From contig JAGMES010000034.1 of assembly GCA_023128035.1 (NCBI GenBank), positions 1 through 35,307 of the forward strand: a DNA stretch of 35,307 bases, written 5' to 3'. The notes under the pieces are model-generated. The model made no database searches. It was not told the origin of the DNA and was given only the letters and a program-made list of their open reading frames with translations. This DNA is from Halanaerobiales bacterium. Its GTDB lineage: Bacteria > Bacillota_F > Halanaerobiia > DY22613. Of this stretch, positions 25,626 to 34,736 are shown one piece after another (position 1 is the first letter of the stretch; the number at the start of each line of letters is the position of its first letter). Made by a program: the position numbers and the translations under genes.

Positions 25626-26321
25626 TTAATTCAGTTCATCACGCATAAAAAAATCTTCTCTGATATTATATTTAACTAAAAGATTGTATGTAGCGTTATT
25701 TGCTAATATACCTAAAAATCCAATAAAACTAACAGCCAAAATAATACCAGCAGTAGCCAATCCGATTACAAACAAAAAAGCAAACATAACAAAGATTCCT
25801 AAACTATAAAAAAGGTTGTCCAAAGTTAAAATAAAACTCCGCTTTAGAATTTTAAAAATCCCATCTTCCATTTCTACTAACAAACTCCAAAAATAAAACT
25901 GACTCATCATAAAAAAGATACCTAAGTAGATCCAAATTCCGCTCAGATAAAAGAGAAACTTATTCCCTATATTCATAAAAAACATAAAATCAACAATAAG
26001 AAGCAATAGAATAACCAAACTAATCCAATAAGCTAAAAGCCCTTTTTTAAAATTTTTTGCAAAACTTCTGAAAAAGTCTTTAATCCCTATTTCTTCAGAT
26101 TTGATAAGCTTATTTGTAAGATCAAAAGCAGCTATTGTCAAAGGTCCAACAAAAATCAGATTCATAATTACTCCAATAGGCATCTTAAAAACAATTCCAC
26201 CAATCCCTACATACATTAACGGAATAACTAGAAAAAACCAGATGAAACTCACCATACCCAGCAAAAATAAGTGATTATAAAAGTCCTTACCACTCTTCTT
26301 TATAATTTTCCAAACTGACAT
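25626..26321 (-). CDS. YesL-like (DUF624-type) integral membrane protein
   Basis: This 231-residue protein has about five to six hydrophobic segments (near 20-45, 48-68, 95-118, 122-150, 168-195 and 197-212). The order resembles YesL/DUF624 membrane proteins, which often sit beside sugar-uptake genes: an amphipathic start WKIIKKSGKDFYNHLFLLGMVSFIWFF, a GPLTIAAFDLTNKLI segment, then FFRSFAKNFKKGLLAYW. No catalytic motif is visible and its function is unknown. The ATG start follows AGGAGGG. It stands alone between the ROK gene and the bshA pseudogene, each on the same strand. Confidence 0.65.
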   Translation of the reverse strand: MSVWKIIKKSGKDFYNHLFLLGMVSFIWFFLVIPLMYVGIGGIVFKMPIGVIMNLIFVGPLTIAAFDLTNKLIKSEEIGIKDFFRSFAKNFKKGLLAYWISLVILLLLIVDFMFFMNIGNKFLFYLSGIWIYLGIFFMMSQFYFWSLLVEMEDGIFKILKRSFILTLDNLFYSLGIFVMFAFLFVIGLATAGIILAVSFIGFLGILANNATYNLLVKYNIREDFFMRDELN

Positions 26322-26382
26322 AATTCACCCTCCTTCAACTTCTGCCATTATTATATCATTCGATTAGATATTTTACAATCAA

Positions 26383-26411
26383 ACAAAAACCCAGATATCC
26401 CGGGCTTTTGT
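26383..26411 (-). terminator. Terminator after the bshA pseudogene
   Basis: ACAAAAACCC (26383-26392) pairs with GGGCTTTTGT (26402-26411) with one mismatch. On the minus strand it follows the bshA stop and has T-rich sequence inside and after the stem. Confidence 0.6.
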
Positions 26412-26417
26412 TTTTTT

Positions 26418-27001
26418 TCATAAGCTTTGATAAAAATTTTCATATTGAGAAATAATCTTCTCTGCATCAAACCTTTTTTCCACCACTTTCCGTCCTCTCT
26501 CTGCAAACTCCTGATGAATAGATGGATTTTGCAATAAATAAATCCCTTTCTCGGCCATCTTCACATAATCATCTGGCTCCTCAATACTATATTTAGTTAA
26601 TTCCTTAAACGATGGGTCATTTCCCACCAAAGTTATATTTGTCCCATGTAATGTAGTGATTATCTTTAACTCTGGCTTCTTAGCTATATTACGTGCCATG
26701 ATTGTACAAACGAATGAGGAATAGCATAATGAGCATGGATTACATCTAAATTTTCATAACGGATCAATTCAGCAATCTTATTTGCAAGTGCTAATGAATA
26801 AGGTAGATATTTAAATAAAGGATATGTAGGTGTATCCACTTCATGATAATAAATGTTATCATGAAATTTATCTAAACGAAAAGGTATATCGTAACTAATA
26901 AAATGAACCTTATGCCCTCGACTAGCCAATTGTTTACCAAGCTCGGTTGCTACCGCGCCACTTCCTCCATGTGATGGGTAACAGACAATTCCGATTCGCA
27001 T
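26418..27001 (-). pseudogene. bshA: Bacillithiol glycosyltransferase BshA, frameshifted and missing its centre
   Basis: Intact BshA (about 375 residues) joins N-acetylglucosamine to L-malate, the first step of bacillithiol synthesis. Here the first 100 residues are excellent ([47 protein letters not shown]). A frameshift near 26690 then moves the frame to [20 protein letters not shown] and NITLVGNDPSFKELTKYSIE. Immediately after, the sequence jumps to EPDDYVKMAEKGIYLLQNP and the normal C terminus ISQYENFYQSL. About 175 residues, the end of the N domain and nearly all the nucleotide-sugar-binding domain including the EX7E region, are absent. Neither fragment can be active. The terminator and the flanking genes are intact. 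Confidence 0.9.
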
Positions 27002-27016
27002 TTTAGTACCTCCTAC

Positions 27017-27553
27017 CTATAATTGAAAAACATCTCGGGCTGCTATTGGATTTTTAAAAATTAATCCTTCACCATATTCTACGCTAATCATTGCTCCAAA
27101 ATACTGATCTCTGTTACAAATCTTTTTCAAAAATGTTGGTTGACTAATATAAGTAGGAAAACCATTCTTAGAATAAAATTGACTTTGATAAGCTTGAATC
27201 GCTTTTTCTTTCTTTTTATAAACCTTAGAAACATCAACTACAATCTGAGGTGAACCCTGCTGATGTTGAAAATAATAATACCATCTAGATGGCCTAAAGG
27301 CAGGTAAATCATCTTCAACTAAATACCGCTTTAAGCCACTTTTAAATAGTGCGATCTCTATCAATTGGCTTGCAGCTATATGATCTGGATGACGATCTTC
27401 CCAATAGGGTAATAAAACTATATCTGGTTGATATTTCCGCATTACTCGAACTACCTTTTTTTGCTGTTCTGGATCATGAGGATTAATCTCACCATCAGGA
27501 TGAGGGCCAAAAGCAAGTAAATCCACTTTCTTCAGGCCCTGTTTGTTATGCAT
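27017..27553 (-). pseudogene. bshB: Bacillithiol deacetylase BshB1, with an in-frame internal deletion
   Basis: Intact BshB1 (about 235 residues) removes the acetyl group from GlcNAc-malate with zinc bound by an AHPDD motif. This copy has 178 residues. It begins KKVDLLAFGPHPDG and then continues at once with EINPHDPEQQKKVVRVMRKY. The 55-60 residues that should follow HPD are missing, including the second aspartate and the DVEIG and TRGE segments. The rest is well kept: PYWEDRHPDHIAAS with the third zinc ligand region, then AIQAYQSQF. The junction falls at CCTGATG, a sequence that would encode part of both HPDD and the downstream LPDG, so deletion between short repeats is likely. The frame is open, but the active site is broken. 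Confidence 0.8.
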
Positions 27554-27559
27554 CTACTG

Positions 27560-28366
27560 CTACCCCATTTGCAAAATAAACTGGTCAATCACCTGAGCTA
27601 CTCCCTCTTCATCACATGAACTTGTAACATAATCAGCGGCTTTTCGTAGATCAGGATGAGCATTTTGTACCGCCACTCCTAAACCAGCCCATTTAACCAT
27701 TGTCAGATCATTTAATCCATCTCCGATTGCAATTACTTCTCTCGAACTAATTCCCATCTTTTTTGTCAATTCTGCTAAAGCTGCTCCTTTAGAAATGCCT
27801 GAAGCTGTAATTTCAATAAAATATGATTTTGAACCAGTGATAGACAAATCTTCTCCAAATTCTTCTTGTAATTCTTCCTTAAGCTGATTAATCTCTTGGA
27901 GATTCCGATGTATCACCAATAATTTAGTAGGAGGTGCCTGTAAAAAATTAGCTATTGGACCTACCTCAATTGAATCAACTTTAGTTCTTTCCATATAATA
28001 CAATACTTCAGGTGTTCTAGCTCGTACATATAACTTATCATCAATATAAGCATTTAGCTGACTCCCCGCATTTTCAACCCTGCTAGCAATTCTTTTAGCA
28101 AACTTGAGAGGAATTGGATAGTGTACTAATGAATCTCTATCTCCAAATCGTTGTACCAACGCTCCATTATATACAATTGCAGGCTCCTTTAAATCCAATT
28201 CCTGAATATATGGAACAATAGCCTGAAACATTCGTCCTGTTGCTATTACAACCTTCACTCCTGCCTCCCTTGCAAGTTGAATCCGCTCTTTCGTCCTGGA
28301 TCCAATCTTTAAATCATCCCCCAAAAGTGTATCATCCATATCAATCGCTATCAAACGATAACTCAT
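27560..28366 (-). CDS. Cof-type HAD-superfamily (IIB) sugar-phosphate phosphatase
   Basis: This 268-residue phosphatase has HAD motif I, MSYRLIAIDMDDTLLGDD, with the nucleophilic aspartate and acid/base aspartate. Motif II is VVIATGR, motif III lies in SKGAALAEL and motif IV is IAIGDGLNDLTMVKWAG. The large C2-type cap domain in the middle marks the Cof/YwpJ/YidA group, which dephosphorylates sugar or cofactor phosphates such as FMN. The start is ATG at 28366 with GGGGTAAGGTG just upstream; an in-frame ATG at 28411 has no ribosome site. It is 6 bp upstream of the bshB remnant and probably headed the former bshB-bshA operon. Confidence 0.88.
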   Translation of the reverse strand: MSYRLIAIDMDDTLLGDDLKIGSRTKERIQLAREAGVKVVIATGRMFQAIVPYIQELDLKEPAIVYNGALVQRFGDRDSLVHYPIPLKFAKRIASRVENAGSQLNAYIDDKLYVRARTPEVLYYMERTKVDSIEVGPIANFLQAPPTKLLVIHRNLQEINQLKEELQEEFGEDLSITGSKSYFIEITASGISKGAALAELTKKMGISSREVIAIGDGLNDLTMVKWAGLGVAVQNAHPDLRKAADYVTSSCDEEGVAQVIDQFILQMG

Positions 28367-28441
28367 TTTCACCTTACCCCTTTCCTTGATAAATGCTAGT
28401 TTACTATTCAACTTTCATAAGTAAGTTTAATGAATATGAAA

Positions 28442-28465
28442 TAAGACTCTCATTAGAGAGCCTTA
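28442..28465 (-). terminator. Terminator of the first antiporter gene
   Basis: TAAGACTCTC (28442-28451) pairs with GAGAGCCTTA (28456-28465) with one mismatch around an ATTA loop. T-rich sequence follows on the minus strand. It lies 65 bp after the antiporter stop. Confidence 0.65.
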
Positions 28466-28529
28466 CTTTTACCTTAATAATTTATTATAACTCAAAACAA
28501 ACAACTATTCAAATTATCTAAATAAATGG

Positions 28530-29750
28530 TTAACTCGATTTTGAAAACCTGTTTGTAGATGATCTTTTCCGTTTATCTAATTGTACCTCACCAGCTAATT
28601 CTAATGCTTTCTTTGAAAAAATTGGGCCAATAATTTCAGTGATTAAAACAGATGCCAAAACAATATTTAAAATCATCCCACTACCTTCAGGATAAATACT
28701 CTGGGCCAGCATAGTTAAACCTATTGCGACCCCTGCCTGAGGCATTAAAGTCCAGCCCAGATATTTAGTAATCTTAGGATTCGCATGTCCTAATTTTCCT
28801 CCTACATATGACCCTACAACTTTGCCAATCATCCTCGCCACAAAATAAGCCGTACCTGCAAGGCCAACTTTACTTAACATCTCAATCTCTAAACTTGCAC
28901 CTGCCAGCGCAAAAAATGCTGCAAAAAGAGGGACTTCTAATCCCGATATTTGATGAAATATTTTTCTTCGTCGTGGGGAAATATTTACGATTATCGCTCC
29001 GACCATCATATTTGCAAGAATAGCTGATAAATGAAAATGTTCTGCAATACCTGAAATAAAGAATACACTTCCTAAAGTAATCGTCAATAAAGCCTGATTA
29101 TTAGAAATTCGACGTGCAATAAAAACTAAAATAAGTCCTACCCCAAGACCTAAAAGAAGCGAGAAAAAAATTTCTTCAAGAGGAGCCATAATCATGTGTA
29201 CGATAGATGTTTCCCCTGATCCACTGTTTATCACTTTAGCAACAGTAGCCAATAAACCAAAAACAACTACACCCAAAGCATCATCTAAAGCTACTACTGC
29301 CAGTAAACACTCTGTTACAGGTCCTTTTGATTTCGATTCTTTAATTACGGCAACTGTTGCTGCTGGAGCCGTCGCTGTAGCAATCCCTCCCAATAATAAC
29401 GCCATTGGTAATGGTTGCCCAACCAGAATTAAAGCTACAATCACCAAAAAAGCCGCTCCTAATAATTGCAAAGTTCCAACCCACAGGATTGTATTTCCCA
29501 ATTTACGTAATGTTTTAAGTTGTAATTCTCCTCCAATAACCAAGGCTATTATTCCAAGAGTAATAGAATTTAATGGCTGCAATTCTTCAATCATTGTCTC
29601 AGGTATAAACTTCAAAAAAGCTGGACCTACTATAAGTCCAGCTAAAATATAACCTGTGACAGCTGGCAATTTAATTTTTTGTATAAGTATAGCTCCACTA
29701 AATCCTGCTAACAATAAGATTCCCAATGATAGTACTAAATTAGCTTCCAA
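28530..29750 (-). CDS. CPA2-family cation:proton antiporter (NapA/KefB-type), copy 1
   Basis: This 406-residue membrane protein has 12-13 hydrophobic segments. Family landmarks are LPAVTGYILAGLIVGP in helix 2-3, the unwound-helix segment GIATATAPAATVAVIKESKSKGP, and the ion-binding aspartate pair in VALDDALGVVVFGL. Two neighbouring aspartates indicate an electrogenic sodium/proton antiporter like NapA or NhaA, not a single-charge exchanger. There is no C-terminal RCK domain. The start is TTG at 29750 with AGGAGGGG upstream. It is closely similar to the adjacent gene at 29906, clearly a tandem duplicate. Likely role is sodium or pH homeostasis, which fits a salt-adapted anaerobe (inference). 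Confidence 0.9.
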   Translation of the reverse strand: MEANLVLSLGILLLAGFSGAILIQKIKLPAVTGYILAGLIVGPAFLKFIPETMIEELQPLNSITLGIIALVIGGELQLKTLRKLGNTILWVGTLQLLGAAFLVIVALILVGQPLPMALLLGGIATATAPAATVAVIKESKSKGPVTECLLAVVALDDALGVVVFGLLATVAKVINSGSGETSIVHMIMAPLEEIFFSLLLGLGVGLILVFIARRISNNQALLTITLGSVFFISGIAEHFHLSAILANMMVGAIIVNISPRRRKIFHQISGLEVPLFAAFFALAGASLEIEMLSKVGLAGTAYFVARMIGKVVGSYVGGKLGHANPKITKYLGWTLMPQAGVAIGLTMLAQSIYPEGSGMILNIVLASVLITEIIGPIFSKKALELAGEVQLDKRKRSSTNRFSKSS

Positions 29751-29855
29751 AAAATTCCCCTCCTAAAAAATCTACTCATCTTTAATTATTAATCTTTTTA
29801 TTATTCTAAATGTTCTATATATTTTAATTATTCCCTCTTTTTTGCTGATAAAAAA

Positions 29856-29887
29856 TGACCCAACGGCTTTGAAGCCGTTTTGGGTCA
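29856..29887 (-). terminator. Terminator of the second antiporter gene
   Basis: TGACCC plus AACGGCTT (29856-29869) pairs with AAGCCGTT and GGGTCA (29872-29887), with a two-base bulge. On the minus strand it is followed by six T residues. A related but eroded hairpin lies at 31296-31328. Confidence 0.85.
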
Positions 29888-29905
29888 AATAATTTATTAT
29901 ACACC

Positions 29906-31111
29906 TTAGGCACGATGCTTTTTTAGAGAAGATTTATTAATAACTTTGATTTCTCCAGCTAACTCCAACATCTTACGTGAAAAAATTGGGCCAATTAATT
30001 CTGAAAGCACAACTGAAGTTAAGATAATATTTAAAATCAAACTTCCAGCTTCAGGATAAATTTCTTGTGCAATCATTGTTAAACCAACCACAACCCCAGC
30101 CTGAGGCATTAAACCCCAGCCCAAGTATTTTCTTACCTCTGGAGTTGCTCTTCCAAGAGTTCCTCCTAAAAATGTTCCAGAAACTTTACCGACCATACGA
30201 GCAACAACATAAACTGCACCTACCAGACCAACTTTTCCTAACATATCAATCTCTAGGCTTGCTCCAGCTAGAGCAAAGAAAGCTATAATGATAGGGATCT
30301 CAATACCTTCAATAAGATTGAATATCTTTCTTCTACGTGGACTTAAATTAACAATTACTGCACCTACCAACATATTTGCAAGAATAGGTGATAAATAAAG
30401 ATAAGTTGCTAAACCACTTGTGAATAAAACACTTCCCAAAACCAGAGTTAATAATGTCATATTATTTTTAATTCTCCGAGCCAGAAAAGTAATAATAATA
30501 CCAACAAATAATCCTAATATAACAGAAAAAATGATTTCTTCAAGGGGTGCCAACGCCATTTTTACAAAAGAAATTTGTTCACTTCCGCTAACCAATACCT
30601 TAACAAACGCAGCAATCAATCCAAAAACAATCACCCCTAAAGCATCATCCAAAGCCACAATCGCCAAAAGACTTTCTGTTACTGGCCCTCTAGCTTTTGC
30701 TTCTTTAATAACTGCTACAGTCGCTGCTGGAGCGGTAGCAGTAGCAAGACCTCCCAATAATAATGCAATTGGAAGAGGCTGATGGATTACGAGCATTGCC
30801 AAAAGTACCACTACTGTTGCTCCAAGTATTTCCATTACCCCAATCCACATAATACTTTTACCTAATTTTCGCAGGGTCTTGATCTCCAACTCACCACCGA
30901 TAACCAGAGCGATGATCCCCAAGGCAAGAGGTTTGATTGGATCTAAAGCGTGAATCATCTCCCAAGGTATCAGTTTTAATATCGAAGGGCCAACAAGCAA
31001 TCCTGCCAAAATATAGCCTGTTACTGCAGGTAATTTTAATCGATTGATCAAAATTCCGCCACCTAATCCTGCCAACAATAAGATACCTAATGACAAGATT
31101 ATATTTTCCAT
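29906..31111 (-). CDS. CPA2-family cation:proton antiporter (NapA/KefB-type), copy 2
   Basis: This 401-residue protein has the same structure as copy 1. Shared landmarks include LPAVTGYILAGLLVGPSILK, GLATATAPAATVAVIKEAKARGP and the aspartate pair in VALDDALGVIVFGL, then LSPRRRKIF and the closing ELIGPIFSRKMLELAGE. No cytosolic regulatory domain follows. The start is ATG at 31111 with AGGAGG upstream. A strong terminator separates it from copy 1, so the two can be regulated apart. The pair may differ in ion preference or pH range, which cannot be judged from sequence. Confidence 0.9.
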   Translation of the reverse strand: MENIILSLGILLLAGLGGGILINRLKLPAVTGYILAGLLVGPSILKLIPWEMIHALDPIKPLALGIIALVIGGELEIKTLRKLGKSIMWIGVMEILGATVVVLLAMLVIHQPLPIALLLGGLATATAPAATVAVIKEAKARGPVTESLLAIVALDDALGVIVFGLIAAFVKVLVSGSEQISFVKMALAPLEEIIFSVILGLFVGIIITFLARRIKNNMTLLTLVLGSVLFTSGLATYLYLSPILANMLVGAVIVNLSPRRRKIFNLIEGIEIPIIIAFFALAGASLEIDMLGKVGLVGAVYVVARMVGKVSGTFLGGTLGRATPEVRKYLGWGLMPQAGVVVGLTMIAQEIYPEAGSLILNIILTSVVLSELIGPIFSRKMLELAGEIKVINKSSLKKHRA

Positions 31112-31295
31112 CAGATTCGCCTCCTATTAAAGTTTAAAATAAATAATATAAATTATTATTTATTGGTCAGACCTTCACAAGATCCACCAGAATCATGAAA
31201 TTAAAATCCCTTAAATGTACATCCATACCTCCCTCCCCAATCTATAATTATTCTGGACTTTTTATCAATTCCCTCTTTTTTTTAAAAAAAATAAA

Positions 31296-31328
31296 TGAAC
31301 CGTCGACATTTTTTGCCGTTTCGGGTCA
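31296..31328 (-). terminator. Probable terminator after copZ
   Basis: TGAACC (31296-31301) can pair with GGGTCA (31323-31328) with one mismatch, with weaker inner pairing. On the minus strand a long T run follows. The sequence resembles an eroded copy of the hairpin at 29856-29887. Confidence 0.5.
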
Positions 31329-31356
31329 AAATTTGTTTCTCCATCACCCAGGCGCA

Positions 31357-31584
31357 CTATTCAGGCTGATACCCGGCTTCACGAACAACTTCTTTCATTT
31401 TTTCAATATCTAATTTCGAAGGATCAAAATTAACCGTCACGTTAGCCTCGTCTAAATTCACCTCAGCCTCAGAAACACCATCTAAACCTTTCAACGTCTT
31501 TTCAACAGCCATCTTACAATGACCACAAGACATGCCTTTTACGCTAAAAGTTACATGTTCAGATTGCTTACCACAACATCCCAT
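31357..31584 (-). CDS. copZ: CopZ-like copper chaperone (HMA domain)
   Basis: This 75-residue protein is one heavy-metal-associated domain that carries Cu(I) to the CopA ATPase. The metal site is GMSCGHC (C20 and C23), and the ferredoxin-like fold continues with KTLKGLDGVSEAEVNLDEANVTVNF and GYQPE at the end. A further cysteine pair near the start (MGCCGK) is unusual for CopZ and might add a second thiol site. The start is set at ATG 31584; two tandem GTG codons upstream (31594-31599) are alternative starts, as AAAGGTGG overlaps them. It is the last gene of the copper run, 53 bp after the RseC-like gene. Confidence 0.85.
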   Translation of the reverse strand: MGCCGKQSEHVTFSVKGMSCGHCKMAVEKTLKGLDGVSEAEVNLDEANVTVNFDPSKLDIEKMKEVVREAGYQPE

Positions 31585-31637
31585 AGCATTATACACCACC
31601 TTTTATTTTTTAAAATACCCTATTTTAACTTAACACA

Positions 31638-32060
31638 TCAATTATTTGTTATAACTTTTATAATTTCAGGATGAAATCCACTTTTTAATCCTAGCTTACG
31701 ATCATAAAATTTTACCCCTACAAAAGTTAGTCCCATAAAAATCAACCCTGTTATAATGGCAAATCCTTCTCCCTGCCAAATTTTTAACAATGAATTGAAC
31801 CAACTTCCAAGCCCATAACCAACAATTAAAGTTACTAAAGGTAACATATAAACCATCATTACGGCTGTCAACAGATGGCGTGTCTCCATCTTTAAAACTA
31901 CCACATCCCCTACCTGAGCTTGTATTGGATTGTGCACCTCAAAACGTGTATTCTCTCCATGTGAACATTGGCCACATTTTCCACACGCACTATGACGACA
32001 TAATTCTATTTCAGCCATTTTTTCATCCACAATCCGAATTACTTGTCCCGTTTCTTCCAT
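31638..32060 (-). CDS. RseC/SoxR-reducing-type membrane protein with cysteine motif
   Basis: This 140-residue protein belongs to the RseC/MucC family. The N-terminal soluble part (about 1-65) has a cysteine cluster, CRHSACGKCGQC, followed by a beta-rich segment (ARFEVHNPIQAQVGDVVVLKM type). Two membrane helices follow (about 65-87 and 95-115). Family members are linked to electron-transfer complexes and SoxR reduction. Here it sits between copA and copZ, suggesting a redox role in copper handling (inference). The ATG start has a very strong GGAGGAGG upstream. The four cysteines could bind an iron-sulfur cluster or copper. Confidence 0.82.
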   Translation of the reverse strand: MEETGQVIRIVDEKMAEIELCRHSACGKCGQCSHGENTRFEVHNPIQAQVGDVVVLKMETRHLLTAVMMVYMLPLVTLIVGYGLGSWFNSLLKIWQGEGFAIITGLIFMGLTFVGVKFYDRKLGLKSGFHPEIIKVITNN

Positions 32061-32150
32061 AGCCTTAACCTCCTCCAGGTCAAATACTTATGCAGCCTAG
32101 CAGGCATCTTTCGCTCCCTGTTTTACTTCACGTTTTCATTATACCAGTTC

Positions 32151-34640
32151 TTATAATTTTTTTCTATACCGATTCAATAATAAAGAACTAGTAACTACTG
32201 ATACAGAAGAAAAAGCCATAGCAAGACCAGCCCACTGTGGAGGTAAAAGTTGACCTGTAATCGGATAAAGCACTCCAGCAGCAACTGGAATCCCAAGAAT
32301 ATTATAAAACAAAGCCCAGAAAAGATTTAATTTAATCCGACTTAATGTTTTTCTTCCCAATCTAATCGCCCGTTCAACATCTTTTAGATCATTTTTTACT
32401 AAAATAACATCCCCAGTCTCTTTGGCTACATCTGTTCCCGAACCGATGGCAACTCCAATATCAGCTTGGGCCAACGCAGGCGCATCATTAATCCCGTCCC
32501 CAACCATTCCTACCTTAAGTCCCCGGGCTTGATACTCTTTAACCACATTAATTTTATCTTCTGGTAAAACCTCTGCCATCACTTCATCAATTCCTACTTC
32601 TTTTGCAACTACCTCTGCAACCTTCCGATTATCTCCTGTGATCATAAAAGTCTTCAACCCCAGTTCATGCAAGGCCTGGATCGCCTCTTTAGAACTTTCT
32701 TTGACCACATCAGCAAGGCCAATCACACCAATAACTCTTCCATCCAAAGCAATATACATGATAGTTCTCTTAGCTAGTCCTTCAAACTCCTTTTCAATAG
32801 GAGCTACATCCACCTTAGCATAATTCATTAGCTTAATATTACCTAAATAAAGAGTTTTGCCATCATACTCACAGATAATTCCATACCCACTTTTTTCTTC
32901 ATAATTGGTTACCGCTTCGATTTCTATCTCCATTTCCTTTGCCTTTTCAACCACTGCCTGAGCCAAAGGATGAGTCGAAGGCTTCTCACCACTTGCTGCA
33001 ATCTTTAATAATTTTTCTTCTGAAATTCCCTTAACAGAAATCACATCTGTCACTTCAGGACTTCCTTTCGTGATCGTGCCAGTCTTATCAAACCCGATAA
33101 CATCTATTCCAGCAATATATTCTAGCACAGCTGCTGATTTAAAGAGAATACCGCGTTGTAAGCCAATTCCACTTCCCACCATGACAGCGGTAGGTGTTGC
33201 CAATCCCAAAGCACATGGGCAGGCTATGACTAACACAGCAATCATTGCTGTAAAAGCAAAAACAAAAGGCATCCCAATAACAAACTTCCAGATAATAAAA
33301 CTGATTAAAGATATTATTATTACTGTAGGTACAAAATAATTGGAAACCAGATCTGCAAATCGCTGAATCGGTGGTTTTTCTCCTTGTGCTTCTTCTACCA
33401 TTTTAATAATATTTGAAAGAATAGTATCCTTCCCAACTTTAGTGATTTTAACTTTAATCACACCAGACTTATTAATCGTTGCGCCAATCACCGAATCCCC
33501 AACTTCTTTTTCTACAGGAACCGATTCACCTGTCACCATAGATTCATCAATACTAGCATGACCTTCTACAATCTCTCCATCTAAAGGAATCTTTTCACCT
33601 GGTTTAACCAAAACAAGATCATTCACTTCTATTTCTGAAGCAGCTATCATTCTTTCTTCACCATCAATAATAATTCTCGCTTTATCTGCCTGAAGTTCAA
33701 GAAGTTTTTTCATAGCTTGACTCGCTCGTCCTTTTGCTCTTGCTTCTAAAAACTTTCCAAAGCGAATAAATGCAATTAATTCCATAACAGTTCCAAAAAA
33801 ACTATGTCCTTCAAAAAACATATCTGGAAAAGTAGTTAAAACACTATATGAATAAGCTGCCGTCAATCCCAAAGAAACCAAAACATCCATATTCGCTGAC
33901 TTATTACGCAAAGAATGATAAGCCCCTCTATAAAAAGTCCACCCCGCTGTAAAAAGAGTCAGTGTTGTAATAACAAACAGCATTAACTCTGTACCTCTGC
34001 TAAGAGCCATAGGCCCACCTGGTGCAAAATGTTCTAGATACACCACAGGGATAGCTACTATAGCAGAAAAAATCAACCAGGCTAACTCTTTGCGCGCTAT
34101 CGCAACACTTTCATCTCTTACTTCATTCTTTGAATCTTCTACTATAGCCCTATATCCAAGACTAGATACTTTATCTAGAATTTCTTTTTCACTGATTCCT
34201 AAATCCATCTCTACTGTCAACTTCTCTGAAGCAAAATTTACTACAGCTTTTGTTACACCTTCCATCTCAGAAACATTCTTCTCTATAGAACCAGAACAGT
34301 TAGCACAGGTCATCCCTTGAATTTTAAATACCTTTTTCTGAACTTCTCCAATCATAGAAGGTTTTTTTTCATCAACCACATCTAGTCGTTCAATTTGAGT
34401 TACACCTGTTGCCAAATCATCCTCTGGTACTTGATAATCCAAGCTCCTTACTTTTTCTTTAATCTCATCCAAACTAACTTGACTTGCATCAAATGCTACC
34501 TTAGCCAACTCATCTTTAAGTATAACATCCACCTTCTCCACACCAAGCAAAGAAGCTATCCCTTCCCGAACACGTCGAACACAATGTTCGCACGTCATAC
34601 CCTTAACTGTAAACCGTTCAAGCCGCAAAGGCTTATCCAT
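32151..34640 (-). CDS. copA: Copper-exporting P1B-type ATPase CopA
   Basis: This 829-residue ATPase pumps Cu(I) out of the cytosol. Two HMA domains come first (GMTCEHC at about 14-20 and GMTCANC at about 108-114), followed by eight membrane helices. The copper site in helix 6 is IACPCALG. Cytosolic domains carry SMVTGES (actuator TGES), DKTGTITKG (phosphorylated aspartate), THPLAQAV (the P1B HP motif) and [21 protein letters not shown]. The last helices contain the family YN and MxxSS elements (LFYNILG and MAFSSVSVV). The ATG start follows GGAGGAG. A promoter and a CsoR-type operator precede it at 34702-34761. It starts the copA, RseC-like, copZ series. Confidence 0.95.
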   Translation of the reverse strand: MDKPLRLERFTVKGMTCEHCVRRVREGIASLLGVEKVDVILKDELAKVAFDASQVSLDEIKEKVRSLDYQVPEDDLATGVTQIERLDVVDEKKPSMIGEVQKKVFKIQGMTCANCSGSIEKNVSEMEGVTKAVVNFASEKLTVEMDLGISEKEILDKVSSLGYRAIVEDSKNEVRDESVAIARKELAWLIFSAIVAIPVVYLEHFAPGGPMALSRGTELMLFVITTLTLFTAGWTFYRGAYHSLRNKSANMDVLVSLGLTAAYSYSVLTTFPDMFFEGHSFFGTVMELIAFIRFGKFLEARAKGRASQAMKKLLELQADKARIIIDGEERMIAASEIEVNDLVLVKPGEKIPLDGEIVEGHASIDESMVTGESVPVEKEVGDSVIGATINKSGVIKVKITKVGKDTILSNIIKMVEEAQGEKPPIQRFADLVSNYFVPTVIIISLISFIIWKFVIGMPFVFAFTAMIAVLVIACPCALGLATPTAVMVGSGIGLQRGILFKSAAVLEYIAGIDVIGFDKTGTITKGSPEVTDVISVKGISEEKLLKIAASGEKPSTHPLAQAVVEKAKEMEIEIEAVTNYEEKSGYGIICEYDGKTLYLGNIKLMNYAKVDVAPIEKEFEGLAKRTIMYIALDGRVIGVIGLADVVKESSKEAIQALHELGLKTFMITGDNRKVAEVVAKEVGIDEVMAEVLPEDKINVVKEYQARGLKVGMVGDGINDAPALAQADIGVAIGSGTDVAKETGDVILVKNDLKDVERAIRLGRKTLSRIKLNLFWALFYNILGIPVAAGVLYPITGQLLPPQWAGLAMAFSSVSVVTSSLLLNRYRKKL

Positions 34641-34701
34641 CTTTATCTCCTCCGATCTATTACCTCATTTATATGTTTTCTAAAAATTCTTCTACTATCC
34701 C

Positions 34702-34736
34702 AAATCCAAGTACCCCCGAGAGGTATGTTTGGATTT
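34702..34736 (-). promoter_or_regulatory. CsoR-type copper operator at the copA promoter
   Basis: A nested inverted repeat: AAATCCAA (34702-34709) with TTGGATTT (34729-34736), and inside it TACC (34711-34714) with GGTA (34722-34725) around a GC-rich centre. The TACCCCC...GGTA core resembles known CsoR sites. It overlaps the -10 of the copA promoter, so a bound repressor would block transcription. Confidence 0.65.

Noticed and set aside
29194..29652. Plus-strand ORF of 152 codons opposite antiporter copy 1, and a similar one at 30420-30782
   Set aside because: Both are antisense shadows of the duplicated antiporter genes. Their similarity to each other follows from the duplication.
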